Below are positions 11,746 through 23,700 of a stretch of DNA of 64,000 nt, piece after piece. This DNA is from Plantago ovata (Eukaryota > Streptophyta > Magnoliopsida > Lamiales > Plantaginaceae), in assembly GCA_028274465.1 (NCBI GenBank), contig CM051458.1, positions 18,925,566 to 18,989,565 on the forward strand, in the 5' to 3' direction. Numbering within the stretch: position 1 is the first letter of the stretch; each line of letters opens with the position of its first letter. The notes under the pieces are model-generated. The model searched no databases and was not told the origin of the DNA. It saw only the letters and a list, made by a program, of their open reading frames with translations. The translations under genes and the position numbers were made by a program.

Positions 11746-12571
11746 AGGTCATCCGGCAAAGAGTTGAAGGGTGTCAATAACATGATCATACTCTCACTTG
11801 TGCTTAAACTCACAACCCTTCAATACTCTCTACTGCCATTGATCTGTTCCAAGACTTAAAGCTTGAAAAAGCTACTTGTGAAGAAGTAGAATTTACACGA
11901 CTAAGAAATTAGTTAAGTGTTCTTTCTTTCTTTCAAACAAGAACAAGTCTTGACACTAGAAACAATCAAACTTGTTTACTGCAAAGTACTCAAAGTTTTG
12001 TTTCTTAGATTACTTGTTGTAACTGAATAAGTTATAATTAAGTTTACTCATCCCAAACCTCTCTAACTGAAAATACACCCTTTCAGGTGTGATATTCAGG
12101 GGGAACTTAATCGAGCGTAGTTTTGTTGATTAAAAGTACCAAGTTTGGTGGAGAACAAGTTGCGTTCTCTAGATTAGGTTGGAGACGAAGCAAGTGTGCT
12201 TTGGTTTCTGTTTGAATCGCTCTAGATAGGTGTTGTAAGGAACCTCAATCTTATCTTAGTGGATTCAGTCCTAGAAAGGACAAAGTGGATTAGTTGAGAG
12301 ATTACGCCACTCTCAGATACCACTATAAAAGTGTTTGTGTGATTTACTTACTGTACTTGGTTTTCAGCAAATCATATCTATCTGTACACAGTCACTCACA
12401 TCACTTGCTGAAACCTTCATTTACTGAAAGAGCACTTATTGTATCAAAGACTTCCGCTCTCTAATTTTAAGTATCAGCAAATCTAGTTACTGCAAAGTAA
12501 CTTGTGCTTGCTGAGAAAGTTAAGTATCAGCAAACTCATTGCGGAAAAGTAATAAGCACTTGCTGAGAAAG

Positions 12572-12639
12572 TTTTAAACGACAAAGGTTGAAAAGACTAT
12601 TCACCCCCCCCCCCCTCTAGTCTTTTCTTGTTGTTTAAA
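12572..12639 (+). other. Terminal LTR hairpin with poly-C loop (SIRE)
   Basis: Nested inverted repeats: outer arms TTTAAACGACAA and TTGTTGTTTAAA, inner arms GAAAAGACTA and TAGTCTTTTC, enclosing a loop dominated by a run of about 14 C. It ends 10 bp before the LTR end. The same structure is in the LTRs at about 38341-38409, 44067-44139, 18859-18926 (minus) and 54818-54879 (minus), with C-run lengths that differ. Confidence 0.85.
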
Positions 12640-12651
12640 GGGACCAACAAG

Positions 12652-12663
12652 TGGTATCAGAGC
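12652..12663 (+). other. Primer binding site (initiator-Met tRNA), inner SIRE
   Basis: TGGTATCAGAGC, two bases after the LTR end, followed by TGGAGG. Confidence 0.92.
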
Positions 12664-12761
12664 TGGAGGTTTTTTAACCTTCAACACTGAACCTAGATCC
12701 CCTTAGGTGCTTTCCGTAAATCACTCTCGCTTGATCAGTTTGGTAGTGCTTTGCTGACAGG

Positions 12762-14226
12762 ATGTCTTTAGGAGATGCTCCCTTGCTGAAGCTGGAAAAC
12801 TACGAAAAATGGCGAAACAACATGATGCTACATCTTGAGGCCATTAGTGATGAGATGGTCACCATCATTAATGATGGACCTATCAAGATCACTAAGCTTG
12901 AAAGAAGTTTCCCTCACAAGACCACTGAAGCTGGAAAGGAAACTATCTTAGGCGAACCGGTTGATACCGTTGTGCCAAAACCAAGAGAGGAATGGACTTC
13001 CGACGAAGCCAAGAGATTCCGTCTTGATGGCCAAGCAAGAAACATCATCATTCGATCAACTTCGGATACCATACAGTGCAAATTGTGAGGTGCTAAGACT
13101 GCTAAGGAAGCTTGGAAAATGGTTCAAGATCTTTGTGCTGGATCTGACAAAACCAAGGAAAACAAACTTGAAGTACTTAAATTAAAGTTTCAAAACTTTA
13201 AACAAGGTACAAACGAGTCACTGGAAGACTTGGATTTCAGATTCACAACTCTTGTTAGTGAAATGGCAGCCTTGGGTGTTGGAAATCTTTACTCAGATTT
13301 TGAGAAGGTGAAAACCATCATCAGAAGTCTGAATCAAGAATGGATCCACACTCAGAATTTCTATTACAATAAAGGAATGCCAAATATTACACCAACAGAG
13401 TTGTTCTCTCATCTTGCTACTGTCAACTATGAGACAAAGCAAAGAGAAAATGTGTTTGCTGAAAAATCGCAAAACATTGCTCTTGCTGCAAAGCCGTCAT
13501 CTTCTGAAAAGAAGAATGATAAAGAGCCTACTGATGAAAACTCTTTAGTTGTTCAAAACATGAAGATCAGCAAGGAACTTCAAAGGCGAAAAGCAAAAGA
13601 GAAGTTGAAAAAGCATCTTGGTAACAACTACCATAAGTACAAGAATGAGACTAGCTCGCTGAACAAGCAAGCTCAGCAAGCAACTTCATCTGAAGAACCT
13701 GCAGTTGGAAATGATCTATGTTTTTACTACAAAAACCCTGGACACTTCAAAGCTAATTGCCCTTTGCTGAAAGGAAAATCTGCTGAAAGGAAGAAGAAGT
13801 TCAAAAGAGCTTTTATTGCTGAAGAAAAGAAGAAGCTTCAAGACAAAAATTGATGCATTGTGCATTGATACTAGCTTTGAAGACAGTGAGGATGAAAGCT
13901 AAGACACCGACGATGAAGAAGCCACTCAAGATGTGGAGATTGGCAAAGAAGTTTGTGGAATAGCTATGGAAGCTTATCCAAATGTGTCAAATTACGAGTT
14001 CTGCCTCATGGCCGGTCAGGTAAATAATCCTACCTCTGACTCAGACTCATAAAGTGAAGACGAGATTGACCTTGACATGATTCAAGGAGAAATCGAAAGA
14101 TTTGAGAAAACTCTGAGCAGACAGCAAGAGAAACTACAGATTGTTGAAACTCTGACCAAGCAGACTACTGAAAAGTATGTCTTGCTGAAGGAAGAGACAG
14201 AAGAAAAGGATGCTGAAATAAGGCGT
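12762..14226 (+). pseudogene. gag: Gag remnant of inner SIRE
   Basis: Copia Gag beginning MSLGDAPLLKLENYEKWRNN at 12762 and running to the family B insertion at 14227. It holds the UBN2-type capsid region (DLDFRFTTLVSEM, VKTIIRSLNQEW), a lysine-rich middle, a zinc-knuckle-like region near 13715-13765, and an acidic, coiled-coil-prone C-terminal part. It is close in sequence to the outer copy at 44262-46050. Broken; the heptamer TGCTGAA occurs at least seven times here in more than one reading frame. Confidence 0.85.
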
Positions 14227-15520
14227 TGATGAACGCGGGTTTGTCGGGTCCCGGTTTAGTCAAATATATTTGTTAATTAGCCAAAGGCAATCCACAACTA
14301 CAATGAAAACCGTAGTGTAGCAGTAGAATGACTCGAGTGTCGTTCTCTCAGGACTATAACTAGCTTTATCTATTTAACAAGAGAATATAAAACAACAGAT
14401 GTAATAGCAAAGGGGTTTCTAACAGATAATGGAGATTGGTGATAGTATGATCCTTCAAAGCATAACGGGTCGATAATCATGCATAAATTCCTCGGTCTTG
14501 CATGGAGATCTTTGATCAATCTAATGTCCTGTTGCAATTATTAAGCACTACGAAGATAAAGATTCTGACAAGTCAAGCACTATTGTCCTATTGTGTTCCG
14601 TAATTATTCAACACTACGAAGATAAACTCGCGAACAGGTCGACGAGGGTCCAATTGTGCATAATAATTAATACAACATACGAGAATTTAGGTTGTGCCTG
14701 ATCAACGAAATAAAGCAATAACACGGAGTATAATGCGCGATATAGCCATTAGCATGATTATCTTCCCTTCGCTAAGAATTCACATACTACCACCAACGAT
14801 AAGTTTAGCTACTCATAATAGGCATGCAATCAACAGAAATCATAGAAGAAAACATGTTGAAAGATATAATAAAATAAGTAGAATAAACTGTAAGATACAA
14901 AGTTACCGAAGGTTGTCAATCTCCGGAGAATTGCGATCCTACAAGCTCCAAAATGCTATGAAAAAGAGTCCCCTAAGCTACGAACCCCCAAAACAGGCTC
15001 TGGGAAGTCCCTACCTAAAACTACAGAGAAAGGTGAGAAAGTAGGTCTGGAAAAGTATGAATTTCGGAGAAAATCTGAGCAACTATATATAGGCCTCGAA
15101 ATACTGTGGGGCGGTTCGCCCCATACACCGGGCGGTTCGCCCCACATCTGGGGCGGTTCGCCCCGGAGAGATTTTCGCAGAATTTCGCATTTTCGACACG
15201 TTTTTGGATTTCTTCCCCTTTTCAGACTCGGTTTCTGACTTCTAGTGGCCTTCTAACCTCCAGATTCGACCCCTAGACTCCAAATCCTATCCGGAAACCT
15301 TCAGATACTCCAAATAGGCTTCTGGAACACAAATTCCTTGTCAACTTCAATATAATTGCCCGGAAATCCTCGATTTTCAACCAAAACCTGTAAAATAAAA
15401 TCTAAAGGGAAACGTGACACTATTCTAATAAAATGCATTAAAATATAGCTAAATTAACATAGAGGATAGCTAAAATAGGTGAAAAAGACTCAAATGAAAG
15501 TGTAAAATACACATTCATCA
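14227..15520 (-). repeat. 3' LTR of minus-strand family B copy
   Basis: TGATGAAC to TTCATCA, about 1,294 bp, some 90 bp longer than the other family B LTRs because of a local expansion near 14540-14640. TATA box near 15083-15092 and GC-palindrome array at 15105-15165. Confidence 0.88.
15105..15165 (-). repeat. GC-palindrome array, family B LTR (minus copy)
   Basis: Three units with core GGGCGGTTCGCCC, located immediately upstream of the TATA box (15083-15092, minus strand). Confidence 0.8.
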
Positions 15521-15522
15521 AA

Positions 15523-15533
15523 CTCCCCAAACC
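15523..15533 (-). other. Polypurine tract, minus-strand family B copy
   Basis: Minus strand reads GGTTTGGGGAG directly before the LTR, identical to 42294-42304 in the plus copy. Confidence 0.8.
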
Positions 15534-16134
15534 GAACCTTTGTTTGTCGTCAAGCAACTAAGCTAGACTCTAATGCAAAAAACCATGCAAGACACAAAAT
15601 GGAGTCTCATGCCAAATAAAATGAACTAATCTAATGAATCTACCAAAAGACATATGACAAAAAACCATATAAATCAAAGCATGAATATAGGTTGAAGAAT
15701 ACCTCGATTGACTTATACACATCCACATAAGCACTTATGTTAAGACAGGATAGTCTCTCGTAACATTCTGTACCTGGACCTAGTCAGTGACGACGTAATG
15801 AAGCATGCTAAGATACGAATGCTTGTCCCGTGCCTATGAAACTGAGGACTTACTGCTGTTCCACCATGTTAAGACTTTCCCTCAAAGACGTCGAACCAGT
15901 ACTGGCTCTCATCAAACGAAGGAGGGTTCCCTATAAAAGGTAACACTCCCCTATTCTACCCGTCTCTAAAGTAAAGTCTTAAGCTATTCACCACTTCCTG
16001 AATGGCAGGACGAGGGTGGTCTAGAACAGATGACACTTAAGACAAAAAAGATAAAAAATAGAAAATTACAACACGATTACGAACTTTACAAGAATGGGAA
16101 ATAAGACTCAACACTTTGCTAACTGCTATTTGGC

Positions 16135-16280
16135 TTTCTTTTCTTTTTGGACCCTTCTTTTGCCTTTTTTGGGGTCTTTTCTTTTTTCTTTTTTTCTTTC
16201 CGGATTTTTTTCTTTTTCTTTTTCTCTTTTTTTTCTGGAATTTTTTCTTTCTTTCTTTTTTTCGATTTTTTCTAGCCAGC
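16135..16280 (-). repeat. Long homopurine tract in family B (minus copy)
   Basis: A run of about 140 bp that is almost only A and G on the minus strand. Its counterpart is 41580-41710 in the plus copy. Lysine-rich frames across it are composition artefacts. Confidence 0.7.
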
Positions 16281-16328
16281 AGTAGCATAAAAAAAAGAGA
16301 AACAAAATGACTCACACGACTTCCCCAA

Positions 16329-16463
16329 ACCTATTCGAAAGAATAGGTTGGAGTACAAAATTTACGGAAAAGGAAAAATAAACTCACGATACGAAAATGA
16401 AAAACGAAAAACAAGTATAATGATGGTGTAACCCCCTCCCCAAACCTATTCGGAAGAATAGGT
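16329..16463 (-). repeat. Two hairpin/polypurine units in family B (minus copy)
   Basis: Perfect 8-bp inverted repeats ACCTATTC-N4-GAATAGGT at 16329-16348 and 16444-16463, each next to GGTTTGGGGA on the minus strand. A further GGTTTGGGGAG lies at 18010-18020. Confidence 0.8.
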
Positions 16464-16904
16464 TATAAACAAAGGATCACACAACCTCACACTACCTCCT
16501 TCCTAGGCATTTAGCAATCTCAAAGCATGGTGAAGACTTGTTGCCTCTTAGGTACATAATTACTCGGGAAACAACCATAAGACCCTAACATGCATCATCC
16601 TATTATAAAGGCCTTCGTGAACCGCAGTAGAGAAAACACCACTAAGTGATGTCGAGACTACCAAGCTTAACTAAGTGCAATACATAAATGTGACAAGCCA
16701 AGCGAGAAAAACCTCAAACAAATTCATGGAGATGAAGCATACGATTAGTGGCATAGTTAGTTGATCTACCCAATACAAAAGTTCAAAAAATTCGGCAATA
16801 AACTCCATATAAAACATGCAAGACTATCCTAGGATGAATGTAGTGAATGCAACCTAAAAAATCTAAGAAAGTGGTAAACGTGCAAATGCAAATGCAGACG
16901 GATA

Positions 16905-18005
16905 AAGCATGCGAGGTACTATACTCATCCTACCAATACCAAGCTCCAAACTAACAACATCAGATCACTTAAATCCCACCCCCCCTCATGAAATTAACGC
17001 TAGTCCCGAGCAGTAAGAAAATGAGGAAATAAGATGTGATACTAGATGTTACCCCATGGTTTGGCCTCGGTCGGCTGAGTATGCTGCTTGTGAGTTGTTG
17101 GGCTGTTCTGGGAGCTTTATAGGGTGTCATCAGTCTTCTGGTAGGCGTGGTAGTTTCAATCATAGGCCGGATAGGAACAAATCCTCCATTAGTATCATCA
17201 TTGCCCGTATGGCCTTCATTGTCACTACTCTCACGCACATCATCACCAGTAGAGTCGTAGTGTCGAGTAGAATTCTCAAGATTAGCCGCCGCTGTTATGG
17301 AATTCTCCATCCTGAAGCCCTCCAATAGGATGTGAACTGTTGAAGGGGAAAGGGCAGTGGTATCAGGACCTCCCCCTCCAACGTTTTACACCACGAGAAG
17401 GTTACAGTAAGCTGCTCGGATACTCAGGAGTCTTCTACCATCTTTTCCAATGTCGACCACATTCTCTACGGTTGATCCGACCGATGTCTATATGATGCTC
17501 CCTTTAGAGGCAGGTAAGGGGCATCCCAACGAGGGGCTGGGCACCCATGTCATTATGTTTTGGAACCAAGCTAGCGCTTCGGAATCTTCTAGCAACTACG
17601 AACTCAAGATTGAATCCGTTGCGGCAAGATCGTCCAGGTGCCTTCCAGTTCACTCGAACTTTGCAGTCCTCGTGATGGAGTGCTGACGTAATAATGGTTT
17701 ATGTCCCTTCGGTGGTGCATGAATAGGCATAGGAGTCCTTACTCCAGGTGTACTCTAGCTCCTCCTCTTGGGTAGTCCACGACGTTGTTGCAAAACCCCT
17801 TGGCTCGAACGCACATCTAACGAGGTCACTCTTCTTGACATGGTTGTAACCGATCCCCCTCCAATACTTCATAGTAATCATACGGGAATGCTCCTTTCCC
17901 TTGGCATGGTTCCTACAAACAACAGTTAGTACCTCGTATGACACAAAACTGACTCATGCATATGCTAGTGTAAGAACAAAACACACAAGTGATACGATCA
18001 ACAAT
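16905..18005 (-). other. Extra internal segment in the minus-strand family B copy
   Basis: About 1.1 kb present between blocks that are nearly adjacent in the plus copy (40894-40960). It contains short minus-strand frames (for example 16969-17325 and 17699-17944) without a domain I recognise, and GC content is higher than around it. It may be ancestral sequence lost from the other copy, or captured DNA. I assign no function. Confidence 0.45.
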
Positions 18006-18848
18006 CGAGCTCCCCAAACCTTTAATGTCTAGCCTAGGTTCTTCATCATGCAACATACCAATGTAACTACTACATGCAATACATCACATTATGCTCTTAC
18101 TAGACAACCAATATCCTAGATAACAAGGCTCAAATCATACCATAGTAGCGAAAAATTCTAGCATCATAAATCCTCATACTCAACAATTAAGCATTCTATC
18201 ATCAAATCCACCAACATTACACCCATAAACACAATCATAAGCATGAAATCAAAGATAAAGACATATTGCATAACAAGATATATCATCTAGTAGCAAAATT
18301 CTCAAATCAATAATCCAAGCATAATTGAACATGCAATTGATAGTAAATAACACTTCTAATCACACAAACAACATACCCATGATCAAATAAGCATAATTGA
18401 AGCTCAAATTAGAAAACCCCCAAATTCGAAAATTAGGGTTCTTAGGATGATACCTCAAATCTGAAAATCTAATGCATTAGGACGAAATCTGTTCGGATTG
18501 GAAGATAGATCATGTAATAGGCTTTGATTTAAGCTAAACAACACTAAATTTTGTCAAGAAATGAAGAAGTTATGAAGATTTGAATGTAAAATCGCGATTT
18601 TCGGTTTTTAGGGAGGAGGAATGATGAACATATGAAGAAAATGAGGTAAAGAGGAAGAAATCCGCGTTTTTGACTTACTGGAGCCGTGGGGCGATTCGCC
18701 CCGCACGCGGGGCGGTTCGCCCTGTGCTCCCTGATGCGGGGAGACGGCTTTCGTTGTCAGAAAACGCGGTTTTAATCCCCGAAACCAATTTTTCCAAAAA
18801 ACCACTCGAACAATATCACTCAAACATAAGCATATACGACACAGACAT

Positions 18849-20530
18849 TGTTGGTCCCTTTAAACAACAAGAAAAGACTAGAGGGGGGGGGGATAGAATA
18901 GTCTTTTCAAACTTTTGTCGTTTAAAACTTTCTCAGCAAGTACTTATTACTTTACAGTAATGAGGTTGCTGATACTTAACTTTCTCAGAAAGCGTAAGTT
19001 ACTTTACAGTAGCTTGGTTTGCTAATACTTAAAATCAGAGAGCGGAAGTCTTTGAAACGATAAGTGCTTTTTCAACAAGTAAAGGGTTTCAGCAAGTGAT
19101 GTGAGTGACTGTGTACAAACAGATATAATTTGCTGAAAGCTAAATGCAGTAAGTAAATCACACAAACACTTTTAGAGTGGTATCTGAGAGTGGCGTAATC
19201 TCCCAACTAATCCACTTTGTCCTTTCTAGGACTGAATCCACTAAGATATGATTGAGGTTCCTTACAATCTCCTATCTAAAGCGATTCAACAGAAACCAAA
19301 GCACACTTGCTTTGTCTCCAACCTAAACTAGAGAACTCAACCTTGTTCTCCACCAAACTTGGTACTTTTAATCAGCAAAAAGCTTGCTCGATTAAGTTCC
19401 CCCTGATTATCACGCCTGAAAGGGTGTATTTTCAGTTAGAGAGTTTTGGGGTGAGATAACTTAATTATAACTTATTCAGTTACAACAAGTAATCTAAGAA
19501 ACACAACTTGGAATACTTTGCAGTAAACAAGTTTGATTGTTTCTGGTGTCAAGACTTGTTCTTGTTCGAAAGAAAGAACACTTAACTAATTTCTTAGCCG
19601 AGTTTGTTCTACTTCTTCACAAGTAGCTTTTTCAAGCTTTAAGTCTTGGAACGGATCAATGGCAGTAAGAGTGTTTGAAGGTTTGTGAATTTTAAGCACA
19701 AGTGAGAGTTTGATCACGTTGTTGACACACTTCAACTCTTTGCCGGATGACCTCTATTTATAGTGAAAGTAAGGAGCTGTTTGAATTTCAAATCCTAAGG
19801 CTTTTGTCCCTTAACATGTCACTATCTTGCTTTTGTACTTTCAGCAGCAATCTTTGTTTCTCTTCTAGTCTTCATGTCCTTCGTGTGTAAGCTTTGCATT
19901 AAATGCACTTTTGAATAGAATTCAAACAATGGAGCGCAAAATCACGTACATTCAGCAAGAGGTCACATGTGTTCATCAGCAAGTGTTCATTCTCAGTTTC
20001 AGCAAGCACAACCTACTCTGTCTTTCAGATTTTCACTTATGCAATGCTGTTGCTGAAAATTTCAATTTCTGAGCAACACGTGCCTTACCAGTCTTCAGCA
20101 ATCTTCAAGTCTTCAAGTCTTCAAGTCTTCAGATCTTCAAAAGTCTTCAAGATTCTGACCGGTTTCTTATTTGCTTCAATAATTTGTTTGTAATAAACAA
20201 AATACATCTTCAGCAAATCGCTTTAATAGGTCATTTTCTTCTCAGAAAATAAGATACATCAAAGCTAAGCATCAATAAGATATTTTCTTTTCAGAAAATA
20301 AAATTCATCATACGCAAATGTGTCAATAAATTAATTTCTTCACAGAAATTAAAGTACGTCATCCACTAAAGAAATAACTTATCTAACACCTATCTATGTC
20401 ATCAGCAAACGTTCCTCTTTTACAATGTCCTTAAAATTCTAAATTCCTATGGACCTTAAGAGTACTAGTTACTGGACTGTTCTTAATTTAGCATGGTTAA
20501 TTGCTCATCCAAATTACAAGTTTCCTAACA
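18849..20530 (-). repeat. 3' LTR of minus-strand SIRE copy 1
   Basis: 1,682 bp, TGTTGGTCCC on the plus strand at 18849 to CCTAACA at 20530. TATA box (minus) at 19754-19762 and terminal hairpin at 18859-18926. Confidence 0.9.
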
Positions 20531-20545
20531 AATTTCCCCCTTTTT
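20531..20545 (-). other. Polypurine tract, minus-strand SIRE copy 1
   Basis: Minus strand reads AAAAAGGGGGAAATT directly before TGTTAGG. The plus-strand inner SIRE has the same at 36780-36794, and the third copy at 56372-56387. Confidence 0.85.
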
Positions 20546-20792
20546 GATGTTAGCAATCCATGGCTAAATTAATTGTTACCCTTTTAGAGTTTTCTGATGT
20601 TGAATAAATCAGATGATTAATGCAAGCATACTTGAAATAATAAACAGTAAGCATAAGTAAGTTGCATAATCAAAAACCAATAAGAGTCAAAAAGAATTCA
20701 TTGCTGAAAGTTATCATTCAGAAGATTACAAGAAAGCATAGATAACAATGAATCAGCAAACAAAAACTTTAACAAGAAACTATTGCAGGGAC
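20546..20792 (-). other. Short 3' untranslated stretch of SIRE
   Basis: About 250 bp between the additional ORF and the polypurine tract, AT-rich, conserved at 36532-36779 and 56388-56642. No reading frame. Confidence 0.6.
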
Positions 20793-23700
20793 TTAAACTC
20801 TTTCAGAGGATTTTCTCAAAATCTCTCTTACACTCTTCTCAGCAAGAGCAGTGAATTCAACACAATCCTTCTCGTAGTTTTCCAGAAGCCTACGGACTTG
20901 TAGTTGAAGAATTCTTGCATTTTTGCAGGCAGTATGATGATGCTTTTCAGCATTCATTTCCATGTAGTTAATTACCCACAAATGCATGCCCCAATTGCTG
21001 TCATGGAGAAGCTGTGTATCTGAAATGTTTCTCGGATGAATCTTTCTTAACGAGAGAAGATCTTCTTCTTGATCCTGAGCAGTAAGATAGAAGTACTCAT
21101 AAGGAATCAATCCAAGTTTCTTCTTAGGTTTCTTTGTTACCGGGTCAGCATAGTAAGCGATGCCAGGTGGTTTGATCAGATTTGGTTCTTGCTTGTATGT
21201 CTTACCAATGGCAACTCTTCTTACATGGACCTCTAGATTCAACCATTTCCCAGCAACATTTCTTGGGAGGGATTCTTCCCTTTGCTTTCTTTGGACCTTG
21301 AGTTCAATCCATTTGAACATTTGATTCAAAATGGCTGTAGGAAAGAACTCATTCACCAGCAAGTCTTCCAGCTTTAAAATCCAGCAACCATGAATGTTTC
21401 TTATTACATTCTGAGTGGTTTCCTCATTGCTGGTCTTTGTATATTCAATGCCGGAGCCAATAGCAATGCTGGCCAGCCTTTTCTCTTCCTGTCTTTGCCT
21501 TCTTCTTCTTGATTTAGCATTGTCTTGATCTCTTGCTGAAGAGTCAGACGAAAAATGCCTTGAGTGGCCAGACGGAGTTATGGCTGTTAAGGGTCTAGCT
21601 CTTATGGCTTGATCTATTGTTTGATTGTCATCATCTTCTTCATCATCTTCATTCAGATTGTGATGACTTTCATTGTGACAGAAATCTTGAGTTTCAGCAG
21701 CGGTTTTTCTCTTTTTGGTACTTGCTGAATTTAACTCAGTTTCTGCTTGTCTTTTAGAACTTTGCTCTCTTTCAGCAAGAGGTTCTAGTGGAAGTGGCAC
21801 ATTAGCAGCAGGAGTAGGAGGGGTTTGATTACTCTTTGTAGTGTTCTTCTTTTCCCCCTTAGACATGGATTGCAACATCGGAGTGATGTGCAGAGAATAA
21901 AACTCATTGCAATTTTCAGCAAGAGTGTTGAGGCTGTTATACTTCATGATGATTTCTTGTTGGTCAGAGTTCATTGTTGCTAACTCTTTTTGAATATTCA
22001 TCATGTTCTCTTCATGTCTTTTCTCTGTTGCGGCCTTCTCATCCATAATATTCTGAGCATTGACAAGAGCAGTCTTTGCAAGCTTGAGCGCCTGACTTAC
22101 ATCTTCTTCATAGCTCTTGTGATAAAGACTTATGTCTCTCTGAGCTATTGTCAAAGTTGTAGTGCGTCTCAGCACTGTAGCCAATATCGTTCCAATGTCA
22201 AGTGGGCTCTCAGCAAGCAATGCCTCATCTTCAGCTTTGCAGGCATCATGGACTTGCTTTAGTGCTAGAATTCTGGGAGTAAACTCCTCAACTCTTGGGA
22301 ACGGCACTAAATGTGGTGTTAAGGAATGAACCTAAATTTCAGAAGCAAACTGATCATCACGCATCAGCAATTCGGCTCTTAGTCCATCGTCTAAATCATG
22401 GATGTAATCAGGAGGAGGAATCTGAACGACTTTTGGGTCTCTTTTGGATTGTTCATCATCATTTTCTGACAAGTCGTCATCATCCTCTGATTCATCAAGT
22501 TGAGCGACTTTGGAGCCTTTGTCAGTAGCTTCACTTCCTTTTTGTTGAGTGGTTGCTGATGGCAACACTTCAGACTCAACGACTGGAGTTTCACCAGTAG
22601 ATAGTTGTTTCAATTGAGTTTGGGCTCAATTACTGGAGTTTCGCCAGTAGTTAGTTTTAATTGAGTAGTTGCTGAAGGCAACGTTTGAGACTCAATAACT
22701 GGAGTTGCGCCAGTAGTAAGTGGAAGGGATGGAACTTCCGTCGATTTTAGTCTTGAAGATTCACCAATGTCCAGATCCTGCGTATGCCTTGCATGGATCA
22801 CGAGACTATTTTGTAGAGCTCGTTGGTAATCTTCATCTTCTTCATCCTCATCTTCAAGGTTTTCTTCAGTAACCTTGGCATCAGAAACTGGACTCTTGCC
22901 ATGTTTCAAGGCAGCCTTTTTTCTGGCGTATTCTTCTTCAGTATCAGCACCTTGTACAGGTGCTTGATTTTCAGCGTCAGTAGTAGGAGGTTGAGATTCT
23001 TGCTGAGATTGTTGTTGTTCAGCTTGCTGATTGTCAGAGGGATTAGTTTCAGCAGCTGTTAACTTTAATCCATCAGCACCAGGATTTGGACCTTGATTGT
23101 CATCATCGTCATCCTTTTTGTCCTTAGAATCTTTCCCTTCATCATCACTGGGATCAGTGGGAATGTTCTCATCTTCTTCTTCTTCTTCATCATCTGTCAA
23201 ATGACTAGCTCAACGTGCTTATACAAAGCAACACTTGTCACTTCCTCTTCCTCAGTTAGTTTGTGGGGATCAGCCACCACAGGAACAAAAGAGCCTTTGA
23301 GCATCACAGCTTGTTCAGCTGGAGAGGCACTCTTAAATTTGGCCTTCATATTCTCTCTGATTTGAGCAATCAGATTTGAACTCATTTGCTGAGAATATGT
23401 CATTTCTTCAGGAAGGATGGAGTGGACAAATGTTTCGAGCTTCAGTAGTGAAGATCTCTTTTTCTCATTTGAGAGATGAAGGTGAAGATCTGAGAAATCC
23501 ATTCTCCTATATCTTTGCCAGTTGCTGACGGACTTAGCAACTCTTGACAAAGTTGTCCTTTTGAAGCTCAAGTAAAGTTCTTCAGAACTTACTTGCTGAT
23601 CTTCAGTGATGAGTACCACTTCAGTGGTCTCCTTTTGAGCCTGAAAAAGAATTTTATTTAGATCAGGATTGGTTTGGAGAATTGTTTTAGAGTTTAAATC

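Larger units (their letters stand above)
11012..12649 (+). repeat. 5' LTR of inner SIRE
   Basis: 1,638 bp, TGTTAGGAAACTTG to GGGACCAACA. Features: a 25-bp tandem repeat block at 11290-11395, TATA box at 11737-11745, and a long terminal hairpin with a poly-C loop at 12572-12639 just before the primer site. Confidence 0.92.
14227..18848 (-). mobile_element. Family B element, minus-strand copy (partial, interrupted)
   Basis: Inserted in the gag of the inner SIRE, in the opposite orientation. It has the 3' LTR (14227-15520) and then, reading rightward, the reverse-complement internal region through the polypurine tract, hairpin/polypurine motifs and purine tract to 18848, where a minus-strand SIRE begins. 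Its remaining part and 5' LTR would lie beyond that SIRE and are not visible, probably hidden by the assembly gap. Compared with the plus-strand copy it has about 1.1 kb of extra internal DNA (about 16905-18005). Confidence 0.82.

Noticed and set aside
16037-16315. Lysine-rich minus-strand frame (and the similar plus-strand frame at 41488-41769)
   Set aside because: Both lie on the homopurine tract of family B, where A/G composition alone gives open lysine and arginine codons.
17056-17686. Possible host gene fragment in the extra segment of the minus family B copy
   Set aside because: Frames are short and on both strands, no domain is recognisable, and the segment is bounded by family B sequence. 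I report it only as unexplained DNA.
22823-23062. Hydrophobic plus-strand frame that looks like membrane segments (also 34267-34512 and 58820-59077)
   Set aside because: These are the reverse strand of acidic, glutamine-rich parts of the SIRE additional ORF; GAA/GAT/CAA codons read backwards give Phe, Ile and Leu. They are not envelope membrane anchors.
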